From B33-G16 sp964611035 (GTDB lineage Bacteria; Desulfobacterota; DSM-4660; Desulfatiglandales; B25-G16), in NCBI GenBank assembly GCA_964611035.1, contig CAZSWT010000081.1:1-12967 (forward strand): a DNA stretch of 12,967 bases, in the 5' to 3' direction. The stretch's first letter is position 1. Each line of letters begins with the position of its first letter. Positions 1 through 7,333 of the stretch are shown here, in pieces. The notes under the pieces are model-generated. The model saw nothing but the letters and a program-made list of their open reading frames with translations, was not told where the DNA came from and ran no database searches. The translations under genes and the position numbers were made by a program.

Positions 1-30
1 CCCTTCAACGGTCATTTCTACATTCTTCAT
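1..30 (-). CDS. Start of a small hypothetical protein, cut by the left edge
   Basis: An ATG at 30-28 on the minus strand is preceded by a clear Shine-Dalgarno AAAGGAG eight bases upstream. It opens a frame reading MKNVEMTVEG before the window ends. That opening resembles, from memory, a small conserved bacterial protein of about 60-70 residues with a following beta-strand pattern, but ten residues cannot prove it. It lies in the same direction as the restriction genes, 316 bases beyond the res stop codon, so it may be a separate gene rather than part of that operon. The gene start is likely; its identity is uncertain. Confidence 0.5.
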   Translation of the reverse strand, partial: MKNVEMTVEG

Positions 31-345
31 TAAAAAATCTCCTTTAAGATTGATTTGTCTGTAGATTGCATACACCAACTAAAACATCAAGGTTTTTCCC
101 TGGAGTTCCATTAGCCTATCTGCACAAATCATCGGCTGACCCCTTTATTGCTGCAAGGTGCTTCAATCTAAACATGTAAATTGTTGGGACCTGCCCCACT
201 TATCTTTAACCTTATACTCAAGCTTTGATGGATAACGCCATTCCACTACATTGACCGTATTGTCCAGTGCCTGCACCGGTGATGCCAATATGCTGCTTGA
301 TAAATAAGTCAACACAGTCAACTGCGTCCGCGACTGCTCAAAATA
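31..345. other. Gap between res and the left-edge gene
   Basis: This 315-base stretch has no gene with a convincing start. On the minus strand, the res reading frame stays open for 60 codons after its TAA stop (345 down to the TGA at 165-163), with protein-like composition (for example VNVVEWRYPSKLEYKVKDKW), but there is no ribosome binding site. It may be a gene remnant or chance. The rest is unstructured apart from the Shine-Dalgarno of the left-edge gene. I see no convincing terminator after res. Confidence 0.4.
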
Positions 346-3162
346 TTACATCTTCAGGCCAAGCTGATCGTCAGTTAATATCCTGTTGAAAATTTCTATG
401 AATTCCTCAAAGGTTGCCGAAGGCATCGAAGTTAAACTCTTTGTAATGCTGATATATGGACTATACGGCACTTTCAAGTAACGCCAATCAACACCGGTTA
501 GTTTGGTTGCATCCTTACACCATCTTTCTGCTCTGGCATCCTTTAGTGGAACGTCTTCCTGTTCCCAGCCCTTAGTTTCGATCAACCACATAATAATTTC
601 TTCACCATTTTTCTGCTCCGCTACGAAATCAGGATAGTAATAGGCAATGGCGCCCTTGTGATTGATGTATTCAATTGAAAACTTTGTATAGGTCTCTGCC
701 AGTTTTGCAAATTTGCTAATATCGTGTGCCTGATCCAGAAATTGCGCAAAGTGTTTTTCAAAATCATTAAAGCAGGGGGTGATATTGAAGATGGTGTTGT
801 CCAATTCGACCCACATCCGTTTCCAGTAAAATCCATCCAGTTCAGACAAGCGTAACGGATCGCTTTTCATTTTTACCGTTGTTGTAGTAATGCTTTTATC
901 ACCAATTGCTTTTGCCAGAGTTTTTATAATTTCTGCCGTGTTCCGGGGATCTGTTAACAATCTTCTGATCTTATTATTGTCCAGATCTACTTCCTGACCA
1001 AAAAACACATATTTCAAATATTTTCGCAACAATGGATAAATTACCGCAAAATGCCCGTCTAAACGTGCTTCCTTGCAAATACGATTAGTTAAATTTATTA
1101 ATATTTCATTGATTTCAGGAACGGCTTCATCAATAGTTACCTTTTTCTGTGCCACTGTTTTTTGCGTAACCGTTTCAACCAATTCTACCTTGTTTATCAC
1201 TCCTTCGGTTACTTTCAATCCTCTTGGATTCGCTGGCAATTCATCAATAAACGAAGCATCCAGCCCGTTTACCTGGCGGGAGTAAGACGGCGTTAACAAC
1301 GGAATTTCAATATCAAATTCCATTTTCGCTTTATGCGGAAAGACATATTGCCCCATGTCCGGCGTTTGCCGTGTATATCCAACCCCGACGCCTTCCACTT
1401 CCAGTTGTTTGACAAATTCCTCAAATTTCTGGGTGCCGACAATTTCAACAATTTGAATATAATCCGGGCCAACTTCTTTCATCAAACGAAGCCCGCGGCC
1501 CACAGCCTGTTCAGGAAGAATATTTGCCTTGGCGGTAAAAGGCCTTACGCCCAATATAACCGAAACACCGCGCACATCCCAGCCTTCCCGCAACATCATA
1601 ACACTAACAATGGCCCTTATCTTATTCTCCGCTTTGTCAATTAGCCGTGCCGCTTCCCTGGCTTTTTCCAGGTCCCGCTTCTGAATTTCACCCTTTTTAT
1701 CCGTATGGATTAAAAGGAGTTGACCGTCTCCCTTAAATTCTGCTTTGGATTTTAATGATGCATTAATATCATCGGCATCCCGTGTGTTTTCGGCCATAAT
1801 GAAAAGCACCGGTTTCTTTTTGACCTTGCCATATGCCTTATGGTGGTCTTTCCAGCGGGAAATAGCGATGCTGATCCACTCTGCATAAGCAACACTGGCA
1901 CGGTCGTACTTCTCCGGGTCGGCTTTATCTGTCTGGTGAACAATCAAGGGTGCCTTGACTATGCGGTCTTCAATAGCCTGCGCCAATGGATAATCACAAA
2001 TAATCCAAGGAAAAAAGGTGCCGTTCTGATCCTTGGGCGTGGCGGTAAAGTCGAGTTGTATGGATAAACCTTTGCTTCCCCTGCCTTTCAGGTGATTATG
2101 CAGACGTAAAATAACCTGCATCCACTCCAGGTCTTCGTCATGGACGTGATGGGCTTCGTCATTGATAATCAGCAGATCATCATGCGCTTTAATCCTGTCT
2201 AACAGATCCTCTTCCCATGAGCCGGTGGCCTCTTTAGGTTTTGGTCCCAGCAGGCGAGTTACCGGATCATCACCACCGCTGTTGTTCCTTGGCTCATACA
2301 ATTGATGAATATTGGTAAGGTACAGCGTGCCTTCCGTGGAAGTTTTTCTGCTTTCACCCCGGAGGATATAGGTCATCTGCCAGTCGTGTTTCCATTCATT
2401 TGGTATCAAGTCCCATTCCTGAAAAATTTTACCGCTCTCAAAATCTTCTTTTAAACGTTCAAATACAATTATATTCGGCGCAATAATCAGAAACGCTTTG
2501 CTTAGATTCGAATCAGGTTCAAATTTCTTATGAAAGTATGACCAGGCAACTGCCATTGCCATGACCAGCGTCTTGCCCGAACCTGTTGCCATCTTAATTG
2601 CATAGCGATAATGATCCGGCGCGGGAATCTCCTGATGGGCAATCAGCCCTGTTTCAGGCACAATTCTTGTAAGCATCCGCCTTTGACGGGTTGTTTCTTC
2701 TATTTTTTTGCGGGTAGTAAATAAATCATCCTTATACGCCTTTGGATCCATATATTTAAAAATAAGATCAGCGGCCTCCTGCTTCTTGATGACTTCATAC
2801 AGGTAAACGATGGTCTCAATAGCTTCCTGCTGGGCAAAATAGTAACTGAAAGGTTCTCCATCCGGGAAGAAATGGGTTTCATCAAACCACCATTCCATCA
2901 GCCGTCTGGAAGTATCAGAAATCCCTCGCGGGCGTTCATAGCCGTTTTCCCTCCATCTATCTACTTCTTCGCGGATCTGATTCACCAGCAGGGTCTTGCT
3001 GGGGCGGCGTTCATCCTTTTCGATGTAGCCGCCTTTCTTGTCGGGCAACAAGTGTTTCACCGGAATGGAATAAGGATCTCTACCCGTCACCTCGGGAAGC
3101 CGGTGATCCAAATGGATGATTGTCTCTTTTTGAGTTCGCTTTGCTTTCCGTTTGCGTGCCAT
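346..3162 (-). CDS. res: Type III restriction enzyme, Res subunit (helicase-nuclease)
   Basis: This 938-residue protein is the ATP-dependent translocation and cleavage subunit of a type III restriction-modification system; such subunits work in a cytoplasmic complex with Mod. Visible superfamily 2 motifs are Walker A ATGSGKT at 192-198, DEAH at 335-338 (NDEAHH), motif III-like DFTATPK at 371-377, REGWDVRGV at 525-533 and motif VI EQAVGRGLRL at 551-560. The C-terminal endonuclease is a PD-(D/E)xK fold: PDF at 844-846, then IETKG at 861-865, giving D845, E862 and K864. The length is normal for Res and no key residue is missing. The ATG at 3162-3160 overlaps the TAA of mod by one base (TAATG), with GAGG upstream inside mod, so translation is probably coupled. 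The family call is firm; the recognition sequence cannot be read from the protein. Confidence 0.95.
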   Translation of the reverse strand: MARKRKAKRTQKETIIHLDHRLPEVTGRDPYSIPVKHLLPDKKGGYIEKDERRPSKTLLVNQIREEVDRWRENGYERPRGISDTSRRLMEWWFDETHFFPDGEPFSYYFAQQEAIETIVYLYEVIKKQEAADLIFKYMDPKAYKDDLFTTRKKIEETTRQRRMLTRIVPETGLIAHQEIPAPDHYRYAIKMATGSGKTLVMAMAVAWSYFHKKFEPDSNLSKAFLIIAPNIIVFERLKEDFESGKIFQEWDLIPNEWKHDWQMTYILRGESRKTSTEGTLYLTNIHQLYEPRNNSGGDDPVTRLLGPKPKEATGSWEEDLLDRIKAHDDLLIINDEAHHVHDEDLEWMQVILRLHNHLKGRGSKGLSIQLDFTATPKDQNGTFFPWIICDYPLAQAIEDRIVKAPLIVHQTDKADPEKYDRASVAYAEWISIAISRWKDHHKAYGKVKKKPVLFIMAENTRDADDINASLKSKAEFKGDGQLLLIHTDKKGEIQKRDLEKAREAARLIDKAENKIRAIVSVMMLREGWDVRGVSVILGVRPFTAKANILPEQAVGRGLRLMKEVGPDYIQIVEIVGTQKFEEFVKQLEVEGVGVGYTRQTPDMGQYVFPHKAKMEFDIEIPLLTPSYSRQVNGLDASFIDELPANPRGLKVTEGVINKVELVETVTQKTVAQKKVTIDEAVPEINEILINLTNRICKEARLDGHFAVIYPLLRKYLKYVFFGQEVDLDNNKIRRLLTDPRNTAEIIKTLAKAIGDKSITTTTVKMKSDPLRLSELDGFYWKRMWVELDNTIFNITPCFNDFEKHFAQFLDQAHDISKFAKLAETYTKFSIEYINHKGAIAYYYPDFVAEQKNGEEIIMWLIETKGWEQEDVPLKDARAERWCKDATKLTGVDWRYLKVPYSPYISITKSLTSMPSATFEEFIEIFNRILTDDQLGLKM

Positions 3163-4976
3163 TATGATTTTACCTCAATGACATGGGTGGTATCATTGCC
3201 AAAGATATCAATCACCTTGACCATGATTTTATGATCGCCGCTATTTTCATATTTATGCGCATCAGATGTTAATTCTAATTTCCGTTCCTTGCGGGTGCGG
3301 TAGGACTGCCACATATTGTGAAACGTATCCTCGTTCCAGTCCCAATCCACAGACCAGTAATCAATATAATCCGACCATTTTTTTATCTTGTCCCGCACCT
3401 CCTGCGGGATTAAATCCAGATTTGGGATGGCAAAGTCTTTTAGTTTCACCTCAAATGCGACCGGTCTTGTTTGGTTCGTTTCCACTTCAAGATACGCTAA
3501 TTCATAAAAAGTGACATCGCCTTTTTCCGCTGCCCTGGGATCCATAACATCTCTTGGAATGGAAAGCAGGCGAAGATGGATGCCGCTCTCTTTTGCGGTC
3601 TTTTCCACCACATCGTGCAGGCCCATCTCCCATTCCCAGCCCAGGATATCCAGCGCCTTCTGACCGGCCTGTTTTACCTCATCCATTGCCTCTTTTATTT
3701 CAGTAAGCGTAACCGGCGCATCCACCGCGCCCACATGAACAAAATGTTTTCCTTTCTTGCCGTGAATGTGCAACATACCCGTCAAGGCTTCGGCATTGTA
3801 GAGTTTGAGAATGAACCGGATATATTCGTAGATAGGCATCTGCTCATCACTACGCTTTTTAAAAGTAACGCCCTGCCAGTATTGCCGCTCGTATTTGCCC
3901 AGGTTCTGAACAACAAACGGCTTGCAGTTGTCTATCCCTAAAAGACGCTTGCGGCTGGTGTGGATAGCATACCTGCCCAGGTCTGCCATAATCCACCGCC
4001 GGCCCAATTTTTCCGCCACAGCCCCGGTGGTGCCGGAACCACAGAAAAAGTCAGCCACCAAATCACCTCCTTTGGAGGAGGCTTTGATGATTCTTTCTAA
4101 TAGCTTTTCCGGTTTTTGCGTTTTATAGCCTAGTAGCTCATTTACTGACATTTGCCCACCTGTAGGTATATCATTCCACCAATCTTCAGGTAATTTCCCT
4201 TCTTCATAACCTTCCTTCTTTTTAACTTCATCGTAGTCCCTACCACCCATTATCCCCCCGCTTCCTTCACTATACTTTCTTCTATTTAAAAAACTTTCAC
4301 TATAGGGTATTCTTACTTGGTCAATATTTAGAAATCTTTTATCTGATTTTGAAGATCGTAAGATTACATCATGTTTATCTGGAAAATCTAATCTTGGTTT
4401 GCTAGGTCCGGTATAACACCAAATAATTTCATTCCTAAAATTATCGTATCCAAAAATATCATCCATTATAATTTTAATATAATGAGATACATGCCAATCC
4501 AAATGTACATATATAGAACCAGTATCTGACAGCAACTCTCTCATTAAAACCAACCCCTCATACATCATCTGCAGATAACTATCCAACCCCCGCCCCCAGG
4601 TATCCCTATAAGCCTTGTCTTCAATGGCAGAAGGCTCTTTTGTCCATTCAGCATCGCCCAAGGTCATCTTCACACTAAAATCTGCTCCGGTGGCAAATGG
4701 CGGGTCTATATAGATCAAATCAATCGTCCTGGCAAACTCTTCTAGCAACGACGCCATAATGTATTTGTTATCGCCCCAGATCAGGCGGTTATACCAGTCG
4801 CCGTTACTCTTATCTTTAAAAAGACCTATTGATACTTTTCTCTCCCGCTCCCGTGTCGCCCTGCTTTCATTTATGGTTTCAATGGTCTGAAAAGGCAAAA
4901 CTACCCGATCCACTTCGGTCTTTTTGCCTTTCCAGTAAAGCCCTGTGGGCAAGTCTTTAAATTTTTCTTCAGGCAT
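3162..4976 (-). CDS. mod: Type III DNA methyltransferase, Mod subunit
   Basis: A 604-residue beta-class amino-methyltransferase that would use S-adenosylmethionine to methylate, most likely, adenine N6, and would give the restriction complex its sequence specificity. The catalytic motif IV is IDPPF at 90-94 and the AdoMet-binding motif I is FCGSGTTG at 311-318. The order IV, specificity region, I is the beta-class order typical of Mod. About 230 residues follow motif I, including an acidic and aromatic C-terminal part. The ATG at 4976 has GGAG five bases upstream. Downstream res begins at its stop codon. The DNA for residues about 139-279, between the two motifs, is strikingly AT-rich compared with both flanks, which fits an exchanged target recognition domain. 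Mod can also act as a stand-alone methylase, but adjacency to Res makes type III near certain. Confidence 0.95.
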   Translation of the reverse strand: MPEEKFKDLPTGLYWKGKKTEVDRVVLPFQTIETINESRATRERERKVSIGLFKDKSNGDWYNRLIWGDNKYIMASLLEEFARTIDLIYIDPPFATGADFSVKMTLGDAEWTKEPSAIEDKAYRDTWGRGLDSYLQMMYEGLVLMRELLSDTGSIYVHLDWHVSHYIKIIMDDIFGYDNFRNEIIWCYTGPSKPRLDFPDKHDVILRSSKSDKRFLNIDQVRIPYSESFLNRRKYSEGSGGIMGGRDYDEVKKKEGYEEGKLPEDWWNDIPTGGQMSVNELLGYKTQKPEKLLERIIKASSKGGDLVADFFCGSGTTGAVAEKLGRRWIMADLGRYAIHTSRKRLLGIDNCKPFVVQNLGKYERQYWQGVTFKKRSDEQMPIYEYIRFILKLYNAEALTGMLHIHGKKGKHFVHVGAVDAPVTLTEIKEAMDEVKQAGQKALDILGWEWEMGLHDVVEKTAKESGIHLRLLSIPRDVMDPRAAEKGDVTFYELAYLEVETNQTRPVAFEVKLKDFAIPNLDLIPQEVRDKIKKWSDYIDYWSVDWDWNEDTFHNMWQSYRTRKERKLELTSDAHKYENSGDHKIMVKVIDIFGNDTTHVIEVKS

Positions 4977-5010
4977 AGTCTCTCCTAATTTTTAGACAGG
5001 ATAAGGTTCC

Positions 5011-5079
5011 CAGCATAAAGGAACTTTTTCTGCACCTAAAATTTGGACAAGTGTCCTTAGGCACTGACCTTTTATGCTG
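5011..5079. repeat. Nested inverted repeat ahead of mod
   Basis: The gap between the 58-codon gene and mod holds three concentric inverted repeats. The inner one is GGACA-AG-TGTCC at 5045-5056. It is bracketed by CCTAA (5035-5039) and TTAGG (5057-5061), and outside these by CAGCATAAAGG (5011-5021) and CCTTTTATGCTG (5068-5079), which pair with one unpaired base. A further short pairing, GGTTCC (5005-5010) with GGAACT (5020-5025), competes with the outer arm. In RNA this could fold into a long interrupted hairpin just before mod; in DNA the inner 12 bases look like an operator. Function is unknown. It could modulate mod expression relative to the proteinase, or be a decayed mobile palindrome. 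Confidence 0.5.
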
Positions 5080-5114
5080 TGCTATGCGACGTTGCAGCTT
5101 TATTGACAGGTCTT

Positions 5115-5291
5115 CTATCTAACACTGTAGTAATATTCATCTTCATAAATTTCTTCTTTTTGTTCTTTAATCCTCACGTATGGCAGCGAACTTTCATCTA
5201 TCTTCGCATATTTTCCTTCTCGGGTTCGTTTCAAAAAGGTCAACAACGCCTTCTCTTCTTTCTGTCTTAATTCTTTCCTCTTTGCTTCCAT
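5115..5291 (-). CDS. 58-residue charged protein of unknown function
   Basis: An ATG at 5291-5289 opens a 58-codon frame ending in TAG at 5117-5115. The start is well supported: AAGGAGG lies seven bases upstream, and the proteinase stop codon is only 12 bases away, so the two are co-transcribed. The protein begins MEAKRKELRQKEEK and ends YEDEYYYSVR. Its first half is rich in Lys, Arg and Glu and looks helical; the tail is acidic and tyrosine-rich. There is no signal peptide, membrane segment or cysteine. I do not recognise a family. Sitting between the proteinase and mod in the restriction operon, it could be an accessory, an inhibitor or a control protein, but this rests on position only. The strong ribosome binding site and tight spacing argue against a chance frame. 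Confidence 0.75.
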   Translation of the reverse strand: MEAKRKELRQKEEKALLTFLKRTREGKYAKIDESSLPYVRIKEQKEEIYEDEYYYSVR

Positions 5292-5303
5292 GATTTTTCC
5301 TCC

Positions 5304-6494
5304 TTATTCAACAATAATTTTTCTTCCTGCTTGCATTTCAATTTGGTTCTTAATGCCCAATAAATCTATTTCAAAAGCACAACTACAAATAATTTTAGCA
5401 TCTTTTGGAAAAGGTATAAATCCTTTATTTTTGAAATCTAAATCAATCTGGGGATTAGGAACAAATTTTGCGTATATCTTATGAACAATGCCACATTTTG
5501 GACATTTTTGTTCAATCTTAACTGCCTCAGGTACTTGCATTTGCGGAACTCTTATCGGAGATCCAACAGGAACAGCTTGTCTAAATATTTTGTTATCTTG
5601 AGTTGCAAATATCTTAAAGGTGGCGGTAGACTCAAAAAGCAGTCTGCAAACTGTTTGAATTCTATACACAATATTAGCCAGCTTTGGGGCACTATCTACC
5701 CTTGTTATCTTCAATCCAATTCCCGCTAAATCATCAATTTTTATTGACCTTCCATGTGACCTCCATTTAGAGTGGTCGATTAATTCCTTTGCAATCTCCT
5801 CTGCACGTTTCTTTTTCATTTCTTCAGTTACAGGTGTTTTATGGATCTCGGTAAAAGTCCAGTTTTTGAATTTGTAATTTTTCAACCATTCAACAACTAA
5901 ATCTTCAGCAAATTTTAGCGCATTAAAAACACTGCCTAATTCACCTGGTGAGATTTGTGCTATCATTGTTGCATCAAATGGATTTAGCGCCCCCTGCTTT
6001 TCCGCTTCTTTCCTTTTATTATCAACCCAATCCATATAATCATATGCTGATACTACAGAACGTCCAATTTTCATTTGCGCATCAATTGGACCTAAGCTTC
6101 CAGTTTCAGTCATTAAAATTTCATCACCCGATAAAACCATAATTGTACCAGCACTTTTAGCTTCTCCAGATATCACAAATGAAACTGTTTCAAAATTATT
6201 GTGTAAGAACTTGACTATTTCTTCTGCTGTTTCGCCACTGCCCCCCGGTGTTTCGATATACATATCAACTTGCTTAAGATCTTTTTTACCCGTCAATAAA
6301 TCACGAATTACATAAAAGTCTGCTTGTTCTAACGCAACCGCTGGGATTGGCTTCCCAATAGCAGTGGAGTATACAAATAAATATGTATCCCTTAATTTAT
6401 TGTATTCCGATATTAACTTCAACAGTTCAGATTCCAGTTCAATACTACTCCAACCCTTTTTGATTTTCCCGATATACTCATCCAATAAACTCAT
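5304..6494 (-). CDS. Clp-fold serine proteinase (SDH_sah/DUF114 type) with zinc-ribbon-like C-terminus
   Basis: A 396-residue protein of the ClpP/crotonase-fold proteinases known as SDH_sah (formerly DUF114). Seen: the oxyanion-type strand ETPGGSGETAEEI at 81-93, the probable nucleophile S114 in EAKSAGT (111-117), the conserved SLGPIDAQ at 133-140, and HSKWRSHGRSI at 241-251 as the probable region of the catalytic histidine. The tail carries CPKC at 331-334 and CSC at 370-372, a four-cysteine pattern suggesting a zinc ribbon. There is no signal peptide or membrane helix, unlike several archaeal family members, so it is probably cytoplasmic. Its ATG has GAGGA seven bases upstream. The DNA is AT-rich: 17 and 19 G+C per 60 bases in two sampled stretches, against 29 in one radC stretch. 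It is the first gene of the unit that ends with mod and res. Substrate unknown. Confidence 0.85.
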   Translation of the reverse strand: MSLLDEYIGKIKKGWSSIELESELLKLISEYNKLRDTYLFVYSTAIGKPIPAVALEQADFYVIRDLLTGKKDLKQVDMYIETPGGSGETAEEIVKFLHNNFETVSFVISGEAKSAGTIMVLSGDEILMTETGSLGPIDAQMKIGRSVVSAYDYMDWVDNKRKEAEKQGALNPFDATMIAQISPGELGSVFNALKFAEDLVVEWLKNYKFKNWTFTEIHKTPVTEEMKKKRAEEIAKELIDHSKWRSHGRSIKIDDLAGIGLKITRVDSAPKLANIVYRIQTVCRLLFESTATFKIFATQDNKIFRQAVPVGSPIRVPQMQVPEAVKIEQKCPKCGIVHKIYAKFVPNPQIDLDFKNKGFIPFPKDAKIICSCAFEIDLLGIKNQIEMQAGRKIIVE

Positions 6495-6552
6495 CTCTAT
6501 GTCCTCTTTTTAATCTTTGCAATGTCGCCTAACAACTGATATCCGCTCTTTT

Positions 6553-6582
6553 ATTTTACCTTCTCCAAAATTCAAAAGTCAA
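6553..6582 (-). promoter_or_regulatory. Sigma70-type promoter for the proteinase-mod-res unit
   Basis: On the minus strand, TTGACT (6582-6577) and TAAAAT (6558-6553) are separated by 18 bases, each one base from the sigma70 consensus. They lie in the 122-base gap between the radC stop and the proteinase start, with about 58 bases from the -10 box to the ATG. This suggests that the restriction unit is transcribed separately from the helicase-radC pair, although read-through is possible since no terminator is evident after radC. Confidence 0.55.
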
Positions 6583-6616
6583 CCAATATCAACCATAATA
6601 TACGTTACAAATCCTC

Positions 6617-7333
6617 CTATTCCAAATACCCGATCTGCCGGTAACTGAAGTATTCATCCCCGGCAATTACCAGATGATCCTGCAAACTTATTCCTACTGT
6701 TTCCAGCGCCTTTTTAATCTGCTCTGTAATTTTATCGTCATTATCCGATGGTTCCGCCACGCCTCCGGGGTGATTATGTGCAATAATGACACTTACAGCA
6801 CGGTGTTTTAAGGCGCCTTCCACAATCTTGCGCGGGAAAGCCACGGCTTCTGCAACCGTGCCCTCGCTCAGATTTTCTGCATGGATCCGCCTGTTTTGGC
6901 TGTTCAGATACACCGCCCGCATTACCTCATTTTTCTTATTTCCGATGGTGGCTCTAAAGTATTCAAATACCTGAGTTGTTTTGGTAAACTGTATCTCCTC
7001 ATTTCTGGCTCGCTCCTCGAATACAAAACCAAGCGTATCATTCAGCAGTCTCAGATAGACCGCTGTTCGTTCACCAACCCACTTTATTTCCTGCAATTCT
7101 TGTGAGTCCGCGCTGAATACACCGGCAAGTGACTTGAATTTAGCCAGCAAATCCTTGGCAATCGGCTTGGTATCTCTATTCGGAAATACATAAGTCAATA
7201 ATAATTCCAGGACCTCGTAATCGTGAAAACTATCCAGGCCCGATTTGATAAACCGTTCTCGAAGCCGTTTATGGTGGCCAAGATAGGGCTTATTTTTTAC
7301 TGCTTCTGTGGACAAAATTTCCTCCAATCGCAC
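6617..7333 (-). CDS. radC: RadC family JAB/MPN-domain protein
   Basis: Up to 238 residues. The N-terminal part (about 20-110) matches the helix-hairpin-helix region of RadC, and the C-terminal part is a JAMM/MPN domain with HNHPGGVAEPSDND at 186-199: metal ligands H186, H188 and D199, and S196. RadC proteins were named for DNA repair, but their biochemical role remains unsettled; they are frequent in mobile and defence islands. The longest frame starts at GTG (7333-7331), which has a poor ribosome binding site. A TTG at 7315-7313 (codon 7 of that frame) has GGAGG five bases upstream and is the more likely start, giving 232 residues. Either start lies inside the helicase gene (37 or 19 bases of overlap), so the two are translationally coupled and probably work together. 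Confidence 0.93.
   Translation of the reverse strand: MRLEEILSTEAVKNKPYLGHHKRLRERFIKSGLDSFHDYEVLELLLTYVFPNRDTKPIAKDLLAKFKSLAGVFSADSQELQEIKWVGERTAVYLRLLNDTLGFVFEERARNEEIQFTKTTQVFEYFRATIGNKKNEVMRAVYLNSQNRRIHAENLSEGTVAEAVAFPRKIVEGALKHRAVSVIIAHNHPGGVAEPSDNDDKITEQIKKALETVGISLQDHLVIAGDEYFSYRQIGYLE

Noticed and set aside
346..6494. BREX, type I restriction or CRISPR-linked interpretation of the helicase, methylase and nuclease cluster
   Set aside because: No PglZ, BrxC, HsdS, Cas genes or repeat arrays; the beta-class Mod followed by a helicase-PD-(D/E)xK Res is specifically type III.
6527..6533. GCCTAAC, resembling one core site of an integron attC
   Set aside because: No matching GTTRRRY partner or palindromic body within a plausible distance, and no integrase or cassette array.
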